Assembly: GCA_963854835.1 (NCBI GenBank)
Contig: OY978526.1
Location: 63,289,765 to 63,353,764 of the forward strand
Direction of reading: 5' to 3'
DNA: 64,000 bases
DNA from: Megamerina dolium
Taxonomy: Eukaryota; Arthropoda; Insecta; Diptera; Megamerinidae
Of this stretch, positions 12,093 to 23,275 are shown one piece after another. Position 1 is the stretch's first letter. Each line of letters begins with the position of its first letter. Both the position numbers and the translations under genes were made by a program. A model generated the notes under the pieces. That model had not been told where the DNA came from and did not search any database. It saw only the letters and a program-made list of their open reading frames with translations.

Positions 12093-12208
12093 TGACCATT
12101 AGACTGACCATAGCGTTGTATAGAAAAATTTAAAAAAAACCAATCCAAAATTTTCGCACTGAAAAATATGAGGTTGGCGATAACAAAACTTATGTATATT
12201 TTTTATTA
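12093..12208 (+). repeat. Left terminal inverted repeat of the 1.9-kb element
   Basis: Matches the complement of 13921-14024, with an internal insertion of about 10 bp. The longest shared run is GATAACAAAACTTATG. Confidence 0.8.
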
Positions 12209-12363
12209 TTTTTTTTTTTTACTTCACTATTTGTCATCCTATTTATATTTGGATGTAAAGAAACCCTGACGTTAGTTTCCCTTTTGAATTCCTTCGCTTT
12301 CTGTAATAATTACTTTTGCAAGGAGCCGACAAAGTATACAGATAAACTGCGAATAAACAATTC

Positions 12364-13606
12364 CGGAATACCTTACCACTAAAGTTCCATATAATAGGAA
12401 AAAAATTCTTTAAGTTTCGCAATACCAAGGAGTTTTTCTTCGTTCTCTGCAGTTATAGCGAGAGCCAACCGATCAACCTTGTCCTTGCCTTTCATATCTG
12501 GAAGCATTTTACTGTCCCAATGCAGCACAAATACTTCCGGAATCTACGTTGAAAGTAAATTTTATGTTAATAATTACCTTCAAAATATTTAATTATAATG
12601 AATTATCTGAGCCTTGAATTCATCTATGATCTGTTTTACTTGTCTGCGACTATATTCCTTTCTCATTGTTTGAAACGATGTCCGGTTAAAGACGAAATCT
12701 TCTACTCTTATATCCTTCAAGTCAGGTTTCATTTCCTGCAATTTTCGCAAGACGGCTGTAATTGTTGCGGATGTTATATGCATTGCTTCGCGATCACTGA
12801 TGCGGCATTTATCCATGCTAGCTGGCATTCGATCATAAACCAAATGGATTTTTCAGCGAGATCTCTGGATTCCTTGATTTTGTTCGATCTGGAAATCAAC
12901 GTCCGAAGCTGAATCGTCTATTTCTACGCCATCGTATATAATATTTTCTGAGGCATCAGAGGTACCTGTATCAGACACAACCGCATAACAAAAAATATCA
13001 AAATATTTGCTTAACAAAAAATATCTAACCATAAGAATAAAAAAAATTATATTGACCAATACCTTGAACTCCTTGTGACTCTTCTTGATATTTTCGTTTT
13101 CGCTTTTCTGCTTCTTCGAGTAGCTCAGCTTTGCTGTCTTGTTTTCGTGCCAGCTTTATATCCTGGCTTGACATACAACCTGGTCGACCCTTTTCTCTTT
13201 GCAATAGAAGGAAATCTTTATCCTCTTGAATATTCACCGTTTCAAGTGCATTCGCAGCTGCGATGTCAAATATGTAATTTTCGATCTTTTCACAGAATTT
13301 TTTTTCATCATTTCTATATTTCTCATACTGGCCAAATCGGTTTTCCGACAAATTTTTCCACTCGGCATAAATTATATTAAATTTTTTCACGCAGTTGATT
13401 TCGGTCATAGTTGGAATATTAGCTTTTTGCCAAAAATCAAGAGCAGAATTCATTGTGTATTTTATGCTTGCATTCGGGTTTTATAAAAAAATAATTAAAG
13501 AACTAGAATTCATACTAGGTAATTTTGCGCCCTTTAGTTCACTTCCACATTTTCCCACCAAAAATATATTATTATCGGATCGAAGTTTCTTAGACGAGCT
13601 TGCCAT
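12364..13606 (-). pseudogene. Multi-exon transposase-like ORF, family unnamed, truncated
   Basis: Four blocks on the minus strand. (1) 13481-13606: MASSSKKLRSDNNIFLVGKC, then GSELKGAKLP, ending at a stop. (2) 13025-13453: DFWQKANIPTMTEINCVKKF, AEWKNLSENR, FDIAAANAL, KDFLLLQREKGRPG and a charged tail rich in E, K and R. (3) After a plausible intron (GTATTGG to TGATACAG): GTSDASENIIYDGVEIDD; then a frameshift near 12860 and VYDRMPASMDKCRISDREA to IDEFKAQIIHYN at 12589. (4) 12550-12420: IPEVFVLHWDSKMLPDMKGK, DKVDRLALAI, LLGIAKL, then a stop. I recall a widespread invertebrate family with the same order (a FLL.QRE.GR motif, then HWD.K.LPD, K.KVDRL and LLG..KL), but I cannot name its superfamily. 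The part after LLGIAKL is missing. Confidence 0.65.
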
Positions 13607-13920
13607 TATAACTGTTTATTAGTTTATATTCTTATAATTATTTTTTCACACAACCTTCACTTGCAAACTAATTATTGGAAGTGGCGATACAAATATGAAA
13701 TGCGCACAACTCAGTTTTTGTAGCGTAAAAAAATTACCGTTATCAGTGGCGTCCTCTGGTTTGCTACACTTATTAAATCACAACAAATAAATTCTGTGAA
13801 TATTGTTCTTGGAAGAAATGCTTTTTGTGCTAGTAGTTCAAAAATCATGATAAGGGTGATCAATGGGTAATATAATAAAACTTTGGGCTCAACCCGGAGG
13901 TACTCGGAAGTAAACAAAAA

Positions 13921-14024
13921 ATAATTAAAAATATGCATAAGTTTTGTTATCCCCAACCTCATACTTTTCAGTGCGAAAGTTGTACTTTTCGAAAAAAAAT
14001 TCACTATGGCCATTCTACTGACCA
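13921..14024 (-). repeat. Right terminal inverted repeat of the 1.9-kb element
   Basis: Complement of the left repeat. Immediately outside lies TATCGATCGATATCGATA, a palindromic ATCGAT-rich stretch that is not part of the repeat. Confidence 0.8.
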
Positions 14025-15098
14025 TATCGATCGATATCGATATTTTTGCAAAACATGCTTGGTCTGAATCTTTACTACTAGGGATAGCTTATCTACAGAA
14101 TGAGCTGAAACGAACCTGAAAATCGAAAAGCTACCTCATAAATGTCTCTAGAGCAGTGAACTGATTGATCAATTCTAATTAATTTTTCGTCTCAACATTT
14201 CGCCTAAATTTTCTTACCTCGTATTTTTTTCAAGGAACGTTTCCTAAGGGCTGAAGATAGGGGATAAGTGTATGTGGGGAAAATGTTGATACAGATTTGT
14301 TTAACTACTATTTACGCATTGTGAATAGGCGGTTTTATATGTGACTGTGTGTACGCGGTATGCTGCCTAACTCATTTTAATTGTTACTCAGCTGTATTTA
14401 CCATACATTGTCAATACAATATAAGCCCATAATATGCATATAAATAACTATGCGCATCAAAATACAAATGCTTGCTGATGTCATTATCAACATATTAAGC
14501 GGATTTATGTAATGTAAAAATTAAATGATTAAGTTTGTACTGAATGTGCCAAAATTGATAAATTTGATATAATTGCAACATACTAAATATAAATATAAAA
14601 TACTTTCAACCACTTTCTATCATCATTTTCAGATTTATATTTTATTATTTCCTTTTATTACATTTGTATCAATGGTCATACGCTGATGTAGCTGCCATCG
14701 TTCAATTCAAGCCTATTTTTGATTTATTTACATTTGTATTGGCATTTATTTTTGTAGGTGGTTTATACATTTGTTTCTTTCTACATTTCAATTTGTAATT
14801 ACATACTTTCTAATAACGAATTGATTGAAAATAGAATAAACTTTTATATGTATATTTGCATTGGGTTGGATAGAGCTTGCTGTAAATGTCGATCGGGTTT
14901 TTGTGCGTGACTTGCATGCGGTTTTCATTTGATTAAAATTTGTATGTGCATATGTGCGTATGTGTGGAAGACGGTGAGTGCGTGCGATTGAAATTGTTGC
15001 CGCGTCAATGACTTTTTAATACAAAGTGTTTTTGTTGATAGTCTGAATATCATTAGTGAGGCAAGAGTGACAAGTTTTAGAGTTGAAATTTCAATATT
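14025..15098. other. AT-rich spacer, no gene seen
   Basis: No coding or repeat signal beyond short T-rich runs. Confidence 0.5.
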
Positions 15099-15111
15099 GT
15101 AAATTTGTATC

Positions 15112-15859
15112 GTGCATGCCTGATGATTGGAGGCTCAGTGTTCTCTGTCCTGTACATAAAAAAGGTGACCCCACAATTTGCGCCAACTACCGTGGAATAA
15201 GTCTCCTGAGCATCGCATACAAGGTTCTATCGAGCGTACTGTGTGAAAGGTTGAAGCCTATGCTCAGCAACCTGATTGGACCTTATCAGTGTGGCTTCAG
15301 ACCTGGTAAATCCACCATCGACCAGATTTTCACACTGCGCCAAATCCTGGAGGAGACCCAAGAAAAACAGATCGACACACACCACCTATTTGTTGATTAT
15401 AAAGCCGTTTTCGACAGTCCGGTAAGGGATTACCTCTACGCAACAATGTCTGAGTTCGGTATTCCTGCAAAGCTCATTCGACTTTGTAGAATGACACTGC
15501 ATAACTCCTGTTGTGCTATTTGGTCCTATTTGCGTTGGTGGCGAGTACCGAATAAGGTAAAACCATGAGCTGTACGAGCTGTATGCCGGTATTGATATAG
15601 TAAAGCGCATCAAAATCCAGCGGCTGCGCTGGCTAGGTCATGTCGAGCGAATGGAAGAACACGCTCCAGCTAAGAAGGTGTTATATTCGGAAGCGGTACG
15701 GTGGAAGGATCAAGCACTGGAGAACCTGACGGTGCTTGGAATTTCTAACTGGCGCCAGCTAGCGAAGAACAGAGATGGCTCGCGAAGCATGTTATTTTCG
15801 GCCTAAATCGATATTCGGTTGTTATGGCCACATAAGTAAGTAAGTACGTAAGTAAGTAA
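15112..15859 (+). mobile_element. RTE LINE copy L4, internally deleted, with 13-bp TSD
   Basis: GTAAATTTGTATC at 15099-15111 recurs at 15860-15872, right after the AAGT-repeat tail; the first G may belong to the tail. The 5' end is truncated at GCATGCCTGATGATTGG. The reading frame is open from DDWRLSVLCPVHKKGD through CGFRPGKSTIDQIF (here CAG, Gln, not the TAG seen in L1 and L2) and HHLFVDYKAVFDS to LHNSCCAIW. It then passes the same deletion junction as L2 to YLRWWRVPNKVKP. The YADD motif is absent. Beyond that it matches the L1 3' end, including the TAA at 15558-15560. Confidence 0.93.
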
Positions 15860-15872
15860 GTAAATTTGTATC

Positions 15873-16538
15873 CTATAACTAATATAAAAGTCTACTGCTG
15901 CTGCGGAGAGCACATTTTTAGTTTATCACTTTCAAAGCATACTCAATGATTGAAGTTCCAGAAAGTAGATTATACTGTATGGGAAAAAGTCTTGTCAGTA
16001 TTGCACACAATGATACGTTAATCCTCTTAGATGTGTAGGGTTTTAAATGCCAATATAATATTGATTGATGCTACTACGTATAAACTATAAGTATTACACA
16101 AAAACGTTCTTCCAACATTCATTCGCTCACTGCTTACATTTACGAGTTAGAAAACATTATGCTACTACATTTAACTTATGCAATGTTTTATTTGAAGCAT
16201 CTAAATTATTTTAGAATTCCCACCACAAAATACTACTAACCAATAACAGCATCATATTAAATTCCATTGTGCATTTACGCAGATGCATGCGCACATACTA
16301 AGTAGCAGGTAAGAAACTTTCATTTGATCTGCTTAGAAATATATAATGTTAAAATTAAACTACAATTAAAATTTCACAAACTATAGTAATAACATAAAGT
16401 GCCTTGATTATATATACAAGTAATACATACTACAAATGCACTTTAATTTTACACTAGTACAAAGAGCAAGAGTAGCAAGAAACAATATTTAAGCAATAAT
16501 TTTTTGGCAAGGAATTAAATAAAAACAATATAAAATTT
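15873..16538. other. AT-rich spacer, no gene seen
   Basis: Nothing recognised. Confidence 0.5.
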
Positions 16539-16732
16539 CGGAACCCGCTGGAGGACGACGCAGAAGATGAAGACCTAACCTCCGGTGGAAAGACCAAGTA
16601 CTGGAGAACCTGACGCCGCTTGGAATTTCTAACTGGCGCCAACTAGCGAAGAACAGAGATGGCTGGCGAAGCATATTATTTTCGGCCTAAATCGATTTTC
16701 GGTTGTTATGGCCACATAAGTAAGTAAGTAAT
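16539..16732 (+). mobile_element. RTE LINE 3'-end stub, copy L3
   Basis: About 190 bp matching the L1 3' end from GGAACCCGCTGGAGGACGAC through CTAACTGGCGCCA to GGCCACATAAGTAAGTAAGTAA. AAAATTT occurs just before the 5' end (16532-16538) and after the tail (16735-16741), a weak possible target duplication. It keeps the GCTGGAGGACGACGCAGAAG segment that L2 and L4 lack. Confidence 0.88.
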
Positions 16733-16997
16733 AGAAAATTTTTGTTATTTTATATTATGTTTTTAAGTGAATACTTTTACTACCTATCTTCCCATCATAT
16801 AGAAAAATGTTAAAGAGGAAGCTAATGTAAGTCGGTTCTACTTACATCTCCTCTAGAGGCGATCCATGGATGACTAAGTGATGGCTTTTGTTTGTAGATT
16901 TTGCGGTGTTTTTATGTATATTTTATAAAGGACCAACACTTAGTGTTGAATATAGGGGGTAAGAAAGTTAGGGAATAATTTTGGATGAACAAAATAT

Positions 16998-17115
16998 ATT
17001 GGGATTACACTTATAGGCCTCGAAGTGTCAGAGCTTCTTTTCGAATACTGTTGTGCATGTTCAATTCTATACACTGGTCCCGAACACTAACCATTGAGCT
17101 ACACCACCCAAAGGG
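16998..17115 (-). mobile_element. SINE remnant with central deletion
   Basis: The left part (ACTTATAGGCCTCGAAG, GAGCTTCTTTTCGAATACTG, TTGTGCATGTTCAATTCT) is the 3' end of the SINE. It joins directly to the tRNA-like head (CCATTGAGCTACACCACCC), which on the minus strand reads GGGTGGTGTAGCTCAATGG. Confidence 0.65.
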
Positions 17116-17299
17116 GAATAGAGAAAGGAGTATCAAAATCGAAATGAAGTCAAATATTCAATGCATAATATGTCCTCATATTTTCTAATTCTGTCGATTC
17201 GGTTAAAAATTTATAGATTTTCTTCATCGATGCCTTTTTTTCTTTGTAAAAGAATCAGCTTTGCTAAAAAAAATATAAATATTAAAATAATTTTATGTT

Positions 17300-17830
17300 T
17301 TATGTGGCCGTGGCACACTGAATTTCTGCCATATTATTTCCGACTATCATGTTAATCTAAGTGTCAATTATGGTTATTCTGGACAGAAGATTGTAGAAGT
17401 TACAGCTGTTTCAAATGATAAGAAGTACAGACACTTTATATGAGAGTTACGCTAAAAAGTAGGCGTGGCTCACCCATTTTTTGCGAGATTTTACAGTAGT
17501 GTAATATAACTCTATGTGCCAAATATTGTTGTCCCAAGTGGTATATTATGTGAGTTATAGCAAGTTAAAGATTTTGAAAATTCCGAGGTTAGTCGCTTTG
17601 AATGCTTGGTGTGGGCGTGGCTATTGACCGATCATGCCCAATATAAATCCCCTCCGTACCCTTGGATCATAGGTTACTTGTGCCAAATTTCATCGAAATA
17701 GCTCAATATTTACCCAAGTTATTGTGCGAACCATCCAGGTGACAGACAGACAGACGGAGATTCCTTCAAGTGGACACAAACATCTGACCGAAATGAATAT
17801 ACCTTGCATATTGCATTATGCAGGGTATAA
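17300..17830 (-). mobile_element. DINE-1-like fragment, copy C (5' half)
   Basis: The 5' subterminal repeat lies at 17817-17829 (TATGCAGGGTATA on the plus strand). The GTCY part is shortened (GTGACAGACAGACAGACGG near 17740). One or two central units carry GTGGGCGTGGC (17607-17620) and AGGCGTGGCTCACCC. It fades near 17300, so the 3' half and hairpin are missing. Its 5' end abuts the LINE relic starting at about 17831. Confidence 0.75.
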
Positions 17831-17837
17831 AAATTCA

Positions 17838-18297
17838 GGATAAAGCAGAACATAACATGGTTCACGGGCGGCTATTTAACTGAAGAAGGGGACGGAGCAG
17901 TAGTGCTTGGCCCGGCGTTAAAATACTCGGAGCCTTTAGGAAATAATGTTATTGCCTTTCAAGCGATTGACAGGTGTGCATACTTCGACATCATTCATTC
18001 ACGACCTGTCATGGGAATCTTTTCGGATGAAACCTGTTAACACTTTAGAGAGCAGAATGAAACTGCGAAACATGTGTTGGGAATGTGTTCAGCACTAATG
18101 CACACAAGAAAGGAAAATCTCGGGGAATTTTTAATACCCGAAAATATATTGAAATCCAATAAGGTAGGATCCACATTAAACTTACTTAAGGATGTTGGAC
18201 TTGGAGACATGCTCTAGGTTCAAGACGGGGTGCACAATAGACATATGGTCGCAGTGCAACACAACCCTTTAATAATAATAATAAATATAATAATAGC
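17838..18297 (+). pseudogene. RNase H / C-terminal relic of an I- or LOA-like LINE
   Basis: One frame from 17855 to the stop at 18215-18217 (120 codons, one internal TAA). It opens with TWFTGGYLTEEGDGAVVLGP, an RNase H start whose catalytic Asp in the TDGS motif has become Gly. It continues LKYSEPLGNNVIAFQA, then jumps over most of RNase H into a C-terminal zinc-knuckle-like segment: GIFSDETC, KHVLGMCSAL, then GDML. After the stop the 3' end reads CAACACAACCCTTTAATAAT and a TAA-repeat tail, as in I-type LINEs. The clade call is moderate. Confidence 0.75.
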
Positions 18298-20434
18298 ATA
18301 TATCGTTTCTAGCAATAATTTGATTAATTTCCTCAAGATATTAATTAAAAATCTATCAAGGTTTCAATAAAATATGATTCTATATTTATGTATTATGCCT
18401 AAAACTATTTACAACAGGTAAATACATATGCTTAGAATTTATCTTTCAAGTACATGTACATTCATATTTACAATTCAAAAGCAATAATTTTAAAATCATT
18501 AAAATGCGTACATATGTCTCCGTGTAATGTTTATATTATAGATATGATCGAGAGCCATAGGTATAAAATGTTATATTACTGATTGACTGATGTTTGCGGG
18601 TGAATACCATATAAATGTAAGAGCAAATATACATATGTAAATAAATGTACTGTAATATGTACAGATGGAAGTGCGAGTAGGTAAATAATTGAGCAAATAT
18701 AGCTACATAAGTACGTGTATGGACTTGTATATATCTAAGCAATGTATAACTAATTTAATATCAAAATACATATGCATACGTCTACATAGAATACATGCGT
18801 TTATGTAAACATATTTGTAACCAAAATTACATTTAAATAGTGTAGTACCAGCATACATTTAATCACACATGCATTGTACTTGTCGTATGAGTAACATTTA
18901 TTTAATACTCACAATCAACATGTCAATTGATAAATATTCGTTAACTAATTTGAATGCAATCAACGAATAATGAATATGAATGATGTGCTTTGTTGTTGTT
19001 GCCATTCTTGTTGTTGCTGTATTTGTTAAGATTAAATTCAAAATGTTTAAAATAAATAATGTTGTCATATACACAAATGGGTAATAAATTGATCGAAATA
19101 TACTAGATTTTATTGGTGCAGTTTTCAGAATGAAAATTACAATCATATTAAATATACAATACGTATATTTCATACGACCATATACACGTATGAGTGCGAA
19201 TTAAAGAGAAATCGTGGTTGAAAATACGCTGCCATGTTAAAGGGAAATTAACCGTTTATCGTTTCAAATTTAGTTTTTCAAGTCCACCAAGTTGTTTTAT
19301 TTTTGGATAAAAAGTATTTAATATGAGAACAATTAGCGGTAATAATTCTTTAGAATTTCAAACGTGGATTAACAGGTAAATAATATAAGGAGGAAATTTT
19401 TATTTTTTTGTTAATTAAATTTCATTTTGTTCAACAGTAAAATCATGGTAGAATAAGTTCCTATTTTGACATAGTTTTGTGGAGGTCAACCATTGCTGAT
19501 GGCTGATTGAAATGATACTCGAGTATTATTTTATCAACGCATCGATAATTGCATGGTCATTTGAGTGGAAAGAGAATTATTTTTGGTTGGATACCTTATA
19601 ATTTCACACCAGCCTAAAAAAGACGAAGTGTCAAAGGGTGAAGAAACCTATGAAACTATTCAACATATGATTGTTAAATGGTGTGCTTTTAATTGTTACT
19701 GGTTACAAGATTTGGATATTCATTTGATCTGGAAATATAAGCTCTATGGAGGCAGTCGTGTTATAAAATGAAGCCAATCAAATGAAAAATTGAAAAGATA
19801 GAAAAATTTGAAAAATGTATTTACTATTTCAAGTTCATGTTTAGGTCATAAATTTTCGCTATGAATTTCGCTATGAATTTCGCTATTAATATCTACATAT
19901 ATGTAAGCATTAGCTATGTGTTAGTGACGTAAGGAGATCATTGATGTGGGAATTTTGTTGGCTTTGTTTGGGAGAAATATTGATGGAAAATTAACGGAGT
20001 AAAGTAATACATTTCATCGCTCGACAGGCATTTTCTGGGCAGTTGTAGGTTTATTTGTCGATTTTTAGCTCTTTTGTACGTTTAGTTTGTTCCAGAACTC
20101 TTTTAAGAGGTTAAGACAATGGGGAAAATATATTAGAAGAAATTTATTACCGGCTTATATTTCACGCCCTTATATTTAATTACATATCGATTATTGAGCT
20201 GTTTATCGATTTTCTGCTATTTTGACATTCCTTTTGTATTCGATTTCTGAACGGTTATTGAATCATTTATTTTCATCTATTCTTGTATTCGTTTTATACT
20301 GGAACTCCCGTTCAGAAGTAAAGATAGAGAGTAAGCGTATAAGGAAAAAGAATCACCATAATGTGCGAGGGATGGGGTGCCAATGAGCTCGTTTCAACGA
20401 CGTTATTGTTGTTGTTTATATTGAAGTTGTCAGG

Positions 20435-20460
20435 ATTATTATTATTATTATTATTGTTGT
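20435..20460. repeat. (ATT)n microsatellite
   Basis: Run of ATT followed by GTT units. Confidence 0.9.
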
Positions 20461-21342
20461 TGACCGGAACACGGTATTTTCAATATCTGTAACTAAAATA
20501 TTATTTAATTTTATTTAAATATAAAATTTATTTATTTAATTTTACATACAATATTATAAATTAAGATTGAACACGAGAGAGAAAATATTTTCACGCACTA
20601 TCTCCTTTAGATGTATTTTGAGAAAAAATAAAAAGAAATAAAAAAACGGGCTGCCAGTACGTTCACGTGTACTGATGCTCCCGTATGGAGTAAAGATATA
20701 TGTTAACTATATTATCAAGAAATGTTGAGCAGAACAAATTAATAGGGGTTGGTCCTATATTATACCTCTCTAAGGACGGCATTTGGGCAGCATTGTGGTT
20801 ATTTTCCTTGATGTGATTCCCTTTATTCCCACCCCACCACCACCATTTTTTAGGTTTACATATTATTTTAAGTAACATAATAAAATAGAGGAATATTGCA
20901 TATAGAAGTTGAAAAGTTATGCACTGTCCCATATCTTATGTGCACGTATATATAGTCTATATTAATATATAGACTCTATACGCTTAATACGTGAAAATTA
21001 ATACTAATTACAAAAATAATTAAAAAACATATTTATCAAGGTATCACACATTTTACTTACTTACGCATACTAAAGTGGGTACATTTAAAAATAATTATTA
21101 CAGCCATAAAAGTAAATATCAAAATACAAGACATTATACTGAAGTACTGAGATGATAAAACAAAGCGAAATAAATACATAAAGTGAGTCATTTTGAAATG
21201 TGGAAATGCAGCAGCAAATGCCATTGTTTATATATGAAATCATACGTACACGCATTTTACATACTCGTATCAGGCAATGATCTCACAAATTTTAATGACT
21301 TTGTATTTTCAAAAGTTCTTACACAAAAACGCATACTCACTT

Positions 21343-21375
<33 letters not shown>
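21343..21375. repeat. (GTT)n microsatellite
   Basis: Eleven GTT units in a row. Confidence 0.95.
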
Positions 21376-21376
<1 letters not shown>

Positions 21377-21873
21377 TAAAAGGTATCAATACATATACAT
21401 ACATCTACGAATGTACTTTCATATGAATATTTATACAACATTAAATTGCTGCTTCTGTAATTTTCTTACTCATTACATATATATCACGTGAACAAACACA
21501 TATGAAGGGTATAGGTACTCGTAGTAAATATACGCTTATGTCTCAGTACTTACATTATAAACGTCGAGTATTATTAATTATAATGAATGAAAGCAATTTT
21601 CTGAGGATACGCACTCTCAAATAAATGCACACATACATAGCCATGTACACGTTTGTATTTACTTGTGTGTATACGTTCACTGATTACTTAACGTGGGCTA
21701 GATGGGTGCTATAAGTGTATAGAATGCAGATCATTTATGGTTTTATCAAACAAACGAACGGTGTAATTAAGCATGCAGCAATTTATGAGCATTTCTCAAC
21801 AACAATAACAACAACAACATCAGAAACAAAATAGCGATGACGATGCCAACGACAAATACAATGAGAACTATGA

Positions 21874-21911
21874 CAACGATGACGACGACGATGACGATGA
21901 TGATGATGATG
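21874..21911. repeat. (GAY)n microsatellite
   Basis: GAT/GAC triplets, ending in five GAT units. Confidence 0.9.
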
Positions 21912-22222
21912 TTGGCATTAATAATAACAACAAGAATGTTGTAGGGCCTAGCAACCGCCATACAACATTGCTTGCTGCAACACCAAGAGTAACGATAATG
22001 GCAATTACAAAAATTATTGATAAGAACAACAAATAAGGAGGCATCAGCGAAGCGAATACCATCAACTCTTATTACATATATCATCAAACAAACAAGAAAG
22101 CAACCATGCAAGCAGTATGTTGATATGTAATAACAGAAACAACAGCAATAATAACAACACTATCAACAAACAACAAATATACATATGTACATAAAGCCAT
22201 CAACATCATCACAGCAAGTGTA

Positions 22223-22251
22223 GCATCATCATCATCATCATCATCATCATT
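22223..22251. repeat. (CAT)n microsatellite
   Basis: Nine to ten CAT units. Confidence 0.92.
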
Positions 22252-22698
22252 ATTATAATCAGCACACCCATGATCTCCTTCATTAACATTATTACTGTTG
22301 TAGGTCAACAACAAGGGCCAACAAGCAACAACCACAAGGGCAATAACAACAAAAACAACAACTACAACATTTCGCTCCATTTCATTATGTTTACTATCAG
22401 CAGCATCATTTTACTGTTGCTGTATTGTCATTGATAATTTTGTTATTGTTTCTACTGTGGGTTCATATACATATACGACATGTGTAGGTTCGTCGTTTAT
22501 AACTACATGTACATATGTCTGCGCGTGTATATGTTTGAAATGGAAATGTGAAAACGCCCTACAAATCGTTTTGTATCCTAATGACCAAGTCTTATTTAAT
22601 TAATTGCCAAGAGATAACGATATCAATGAACCGTCTCTCTTGCCCAGTGGCAATGCGTCACTAACAATTACAATGTATGTAGCAAGCAGTTGAGGTAC

Positions 22699-22730
22699 TA
22701 ACAACAATAACAACAACAACAACAATAATA
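22699..22730. repeat. (CAA)n microsatellite
   Basis: Imperfect CAA/ATAA repeats. Confidence 0.8.
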
Positions 22731-23053
22731 AGTGTAGTTTTTACATAATTAATACTATGTTCTCATATTGTGCATTTGAGCTACTGCAATATTTTTGCGT
22801 AGGACATAGATATATTTATATTATTATTCCAATAGGCTAATATAGACTAGATCTGCTAACTGTTACATATCTATTGGAGATTTCGAATGTGATTTGTTTA
22901 TATTTTTCCTATTAATTTCCGTATTTTTATGCATAATGAATTAAAAAACAGATTTTGCTTTGCAGAATCAGACAGAATGACCAATAATATCAATTTCGGA
23001 ATACCCTAAACTACGACAGATAGAGCAATAAATAGAAAGATATATAATATAGT

Positions 23054-23200
23054 ATGTTAAGTTTTGACGCTTTAGTTACAAAACAAATCGTTCAATACGT
23101 CAGCTCAATTATCTCATTGTCCCAACATGGGTTTTTGAAACGCAAGTCTACTCTAACCAACCTTAGACGCGTTTATACGGATACTCCCCCTCAGTCGGAT
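23054..23200 (+). pseudogene. LINE reverse-transcriptase fragment (finger region)
   Basis: The plus-strand frame reads FDALVTKQIVQYVSSII, then LSQHGFLKRKSTLTNLRRVY. QHGF..-K/G-.ST.TNL is the conserved reverse-transcriptase block 2 of Jockey/CR1-type LINEs, usually written QHGFR-GRST-TNLL. About 40 residues are recognisable; the reading after YTD (to 23275) has no resemblance. It is a short decayed fragment with no ends visible. Confidence 0.65.
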
Positions 23201-23275
23201 AGTAGGTATACCTACTACTTACAAAAGGAAGGTATACCTTTAGCAGTAGTCCCACGAAGAAGCTATAGAAGCTAG

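Larger units (their letters stand above)
12093..14024 (-). mobile_element. DNA transposon with ~105-bp TIRs around a decayed transposase-like gene
   Basis: The first ~110 bp (12093-12208) and the last 104 bp (13921-14024) are inverted copies. Shared cores on the aligned strand are TTTCGCACTGAAAA, ATGAGGTTGG, GATAACAAAACTTATG and CATAG near the tips. Between them, on the minus strand, lie pieces of one gene (12364-13606). The outer edges are set by the loss of similarity (TGACC / GGTCA) and I cannot find a target duplication. At 1932 bp, and with the protein truncated, this is probably an internally deleted derivative of a larger autonomous element. I do not recognise the superfamily. Confidence 0.72.
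18298..23053. other. Long AT-rich, microsatellite-rich interval, no gene seen
   Basis: About 4.7 kb with short CATATG/ACATAT-rich DNA, ATT, GTT, CAA, GAT and CAT repeats. The 68-codon frame at 19565-19771 (starts MERELFLVGYLIISHQPKKD) matches no family I know. A 75-codon plus-strand frame at 21809-22033 is built from CAA and GAT repeats and has no start codon. Confidence 0.5.

Noticed and set aside
21809..22033. 75-codon plus-strand frame rich in Gln, Asn and Asp
   Set aside because: Made of CAA and GAT microsatellites, no ATG and no splice signal that stands out; minus-strand frames across it are equally long.
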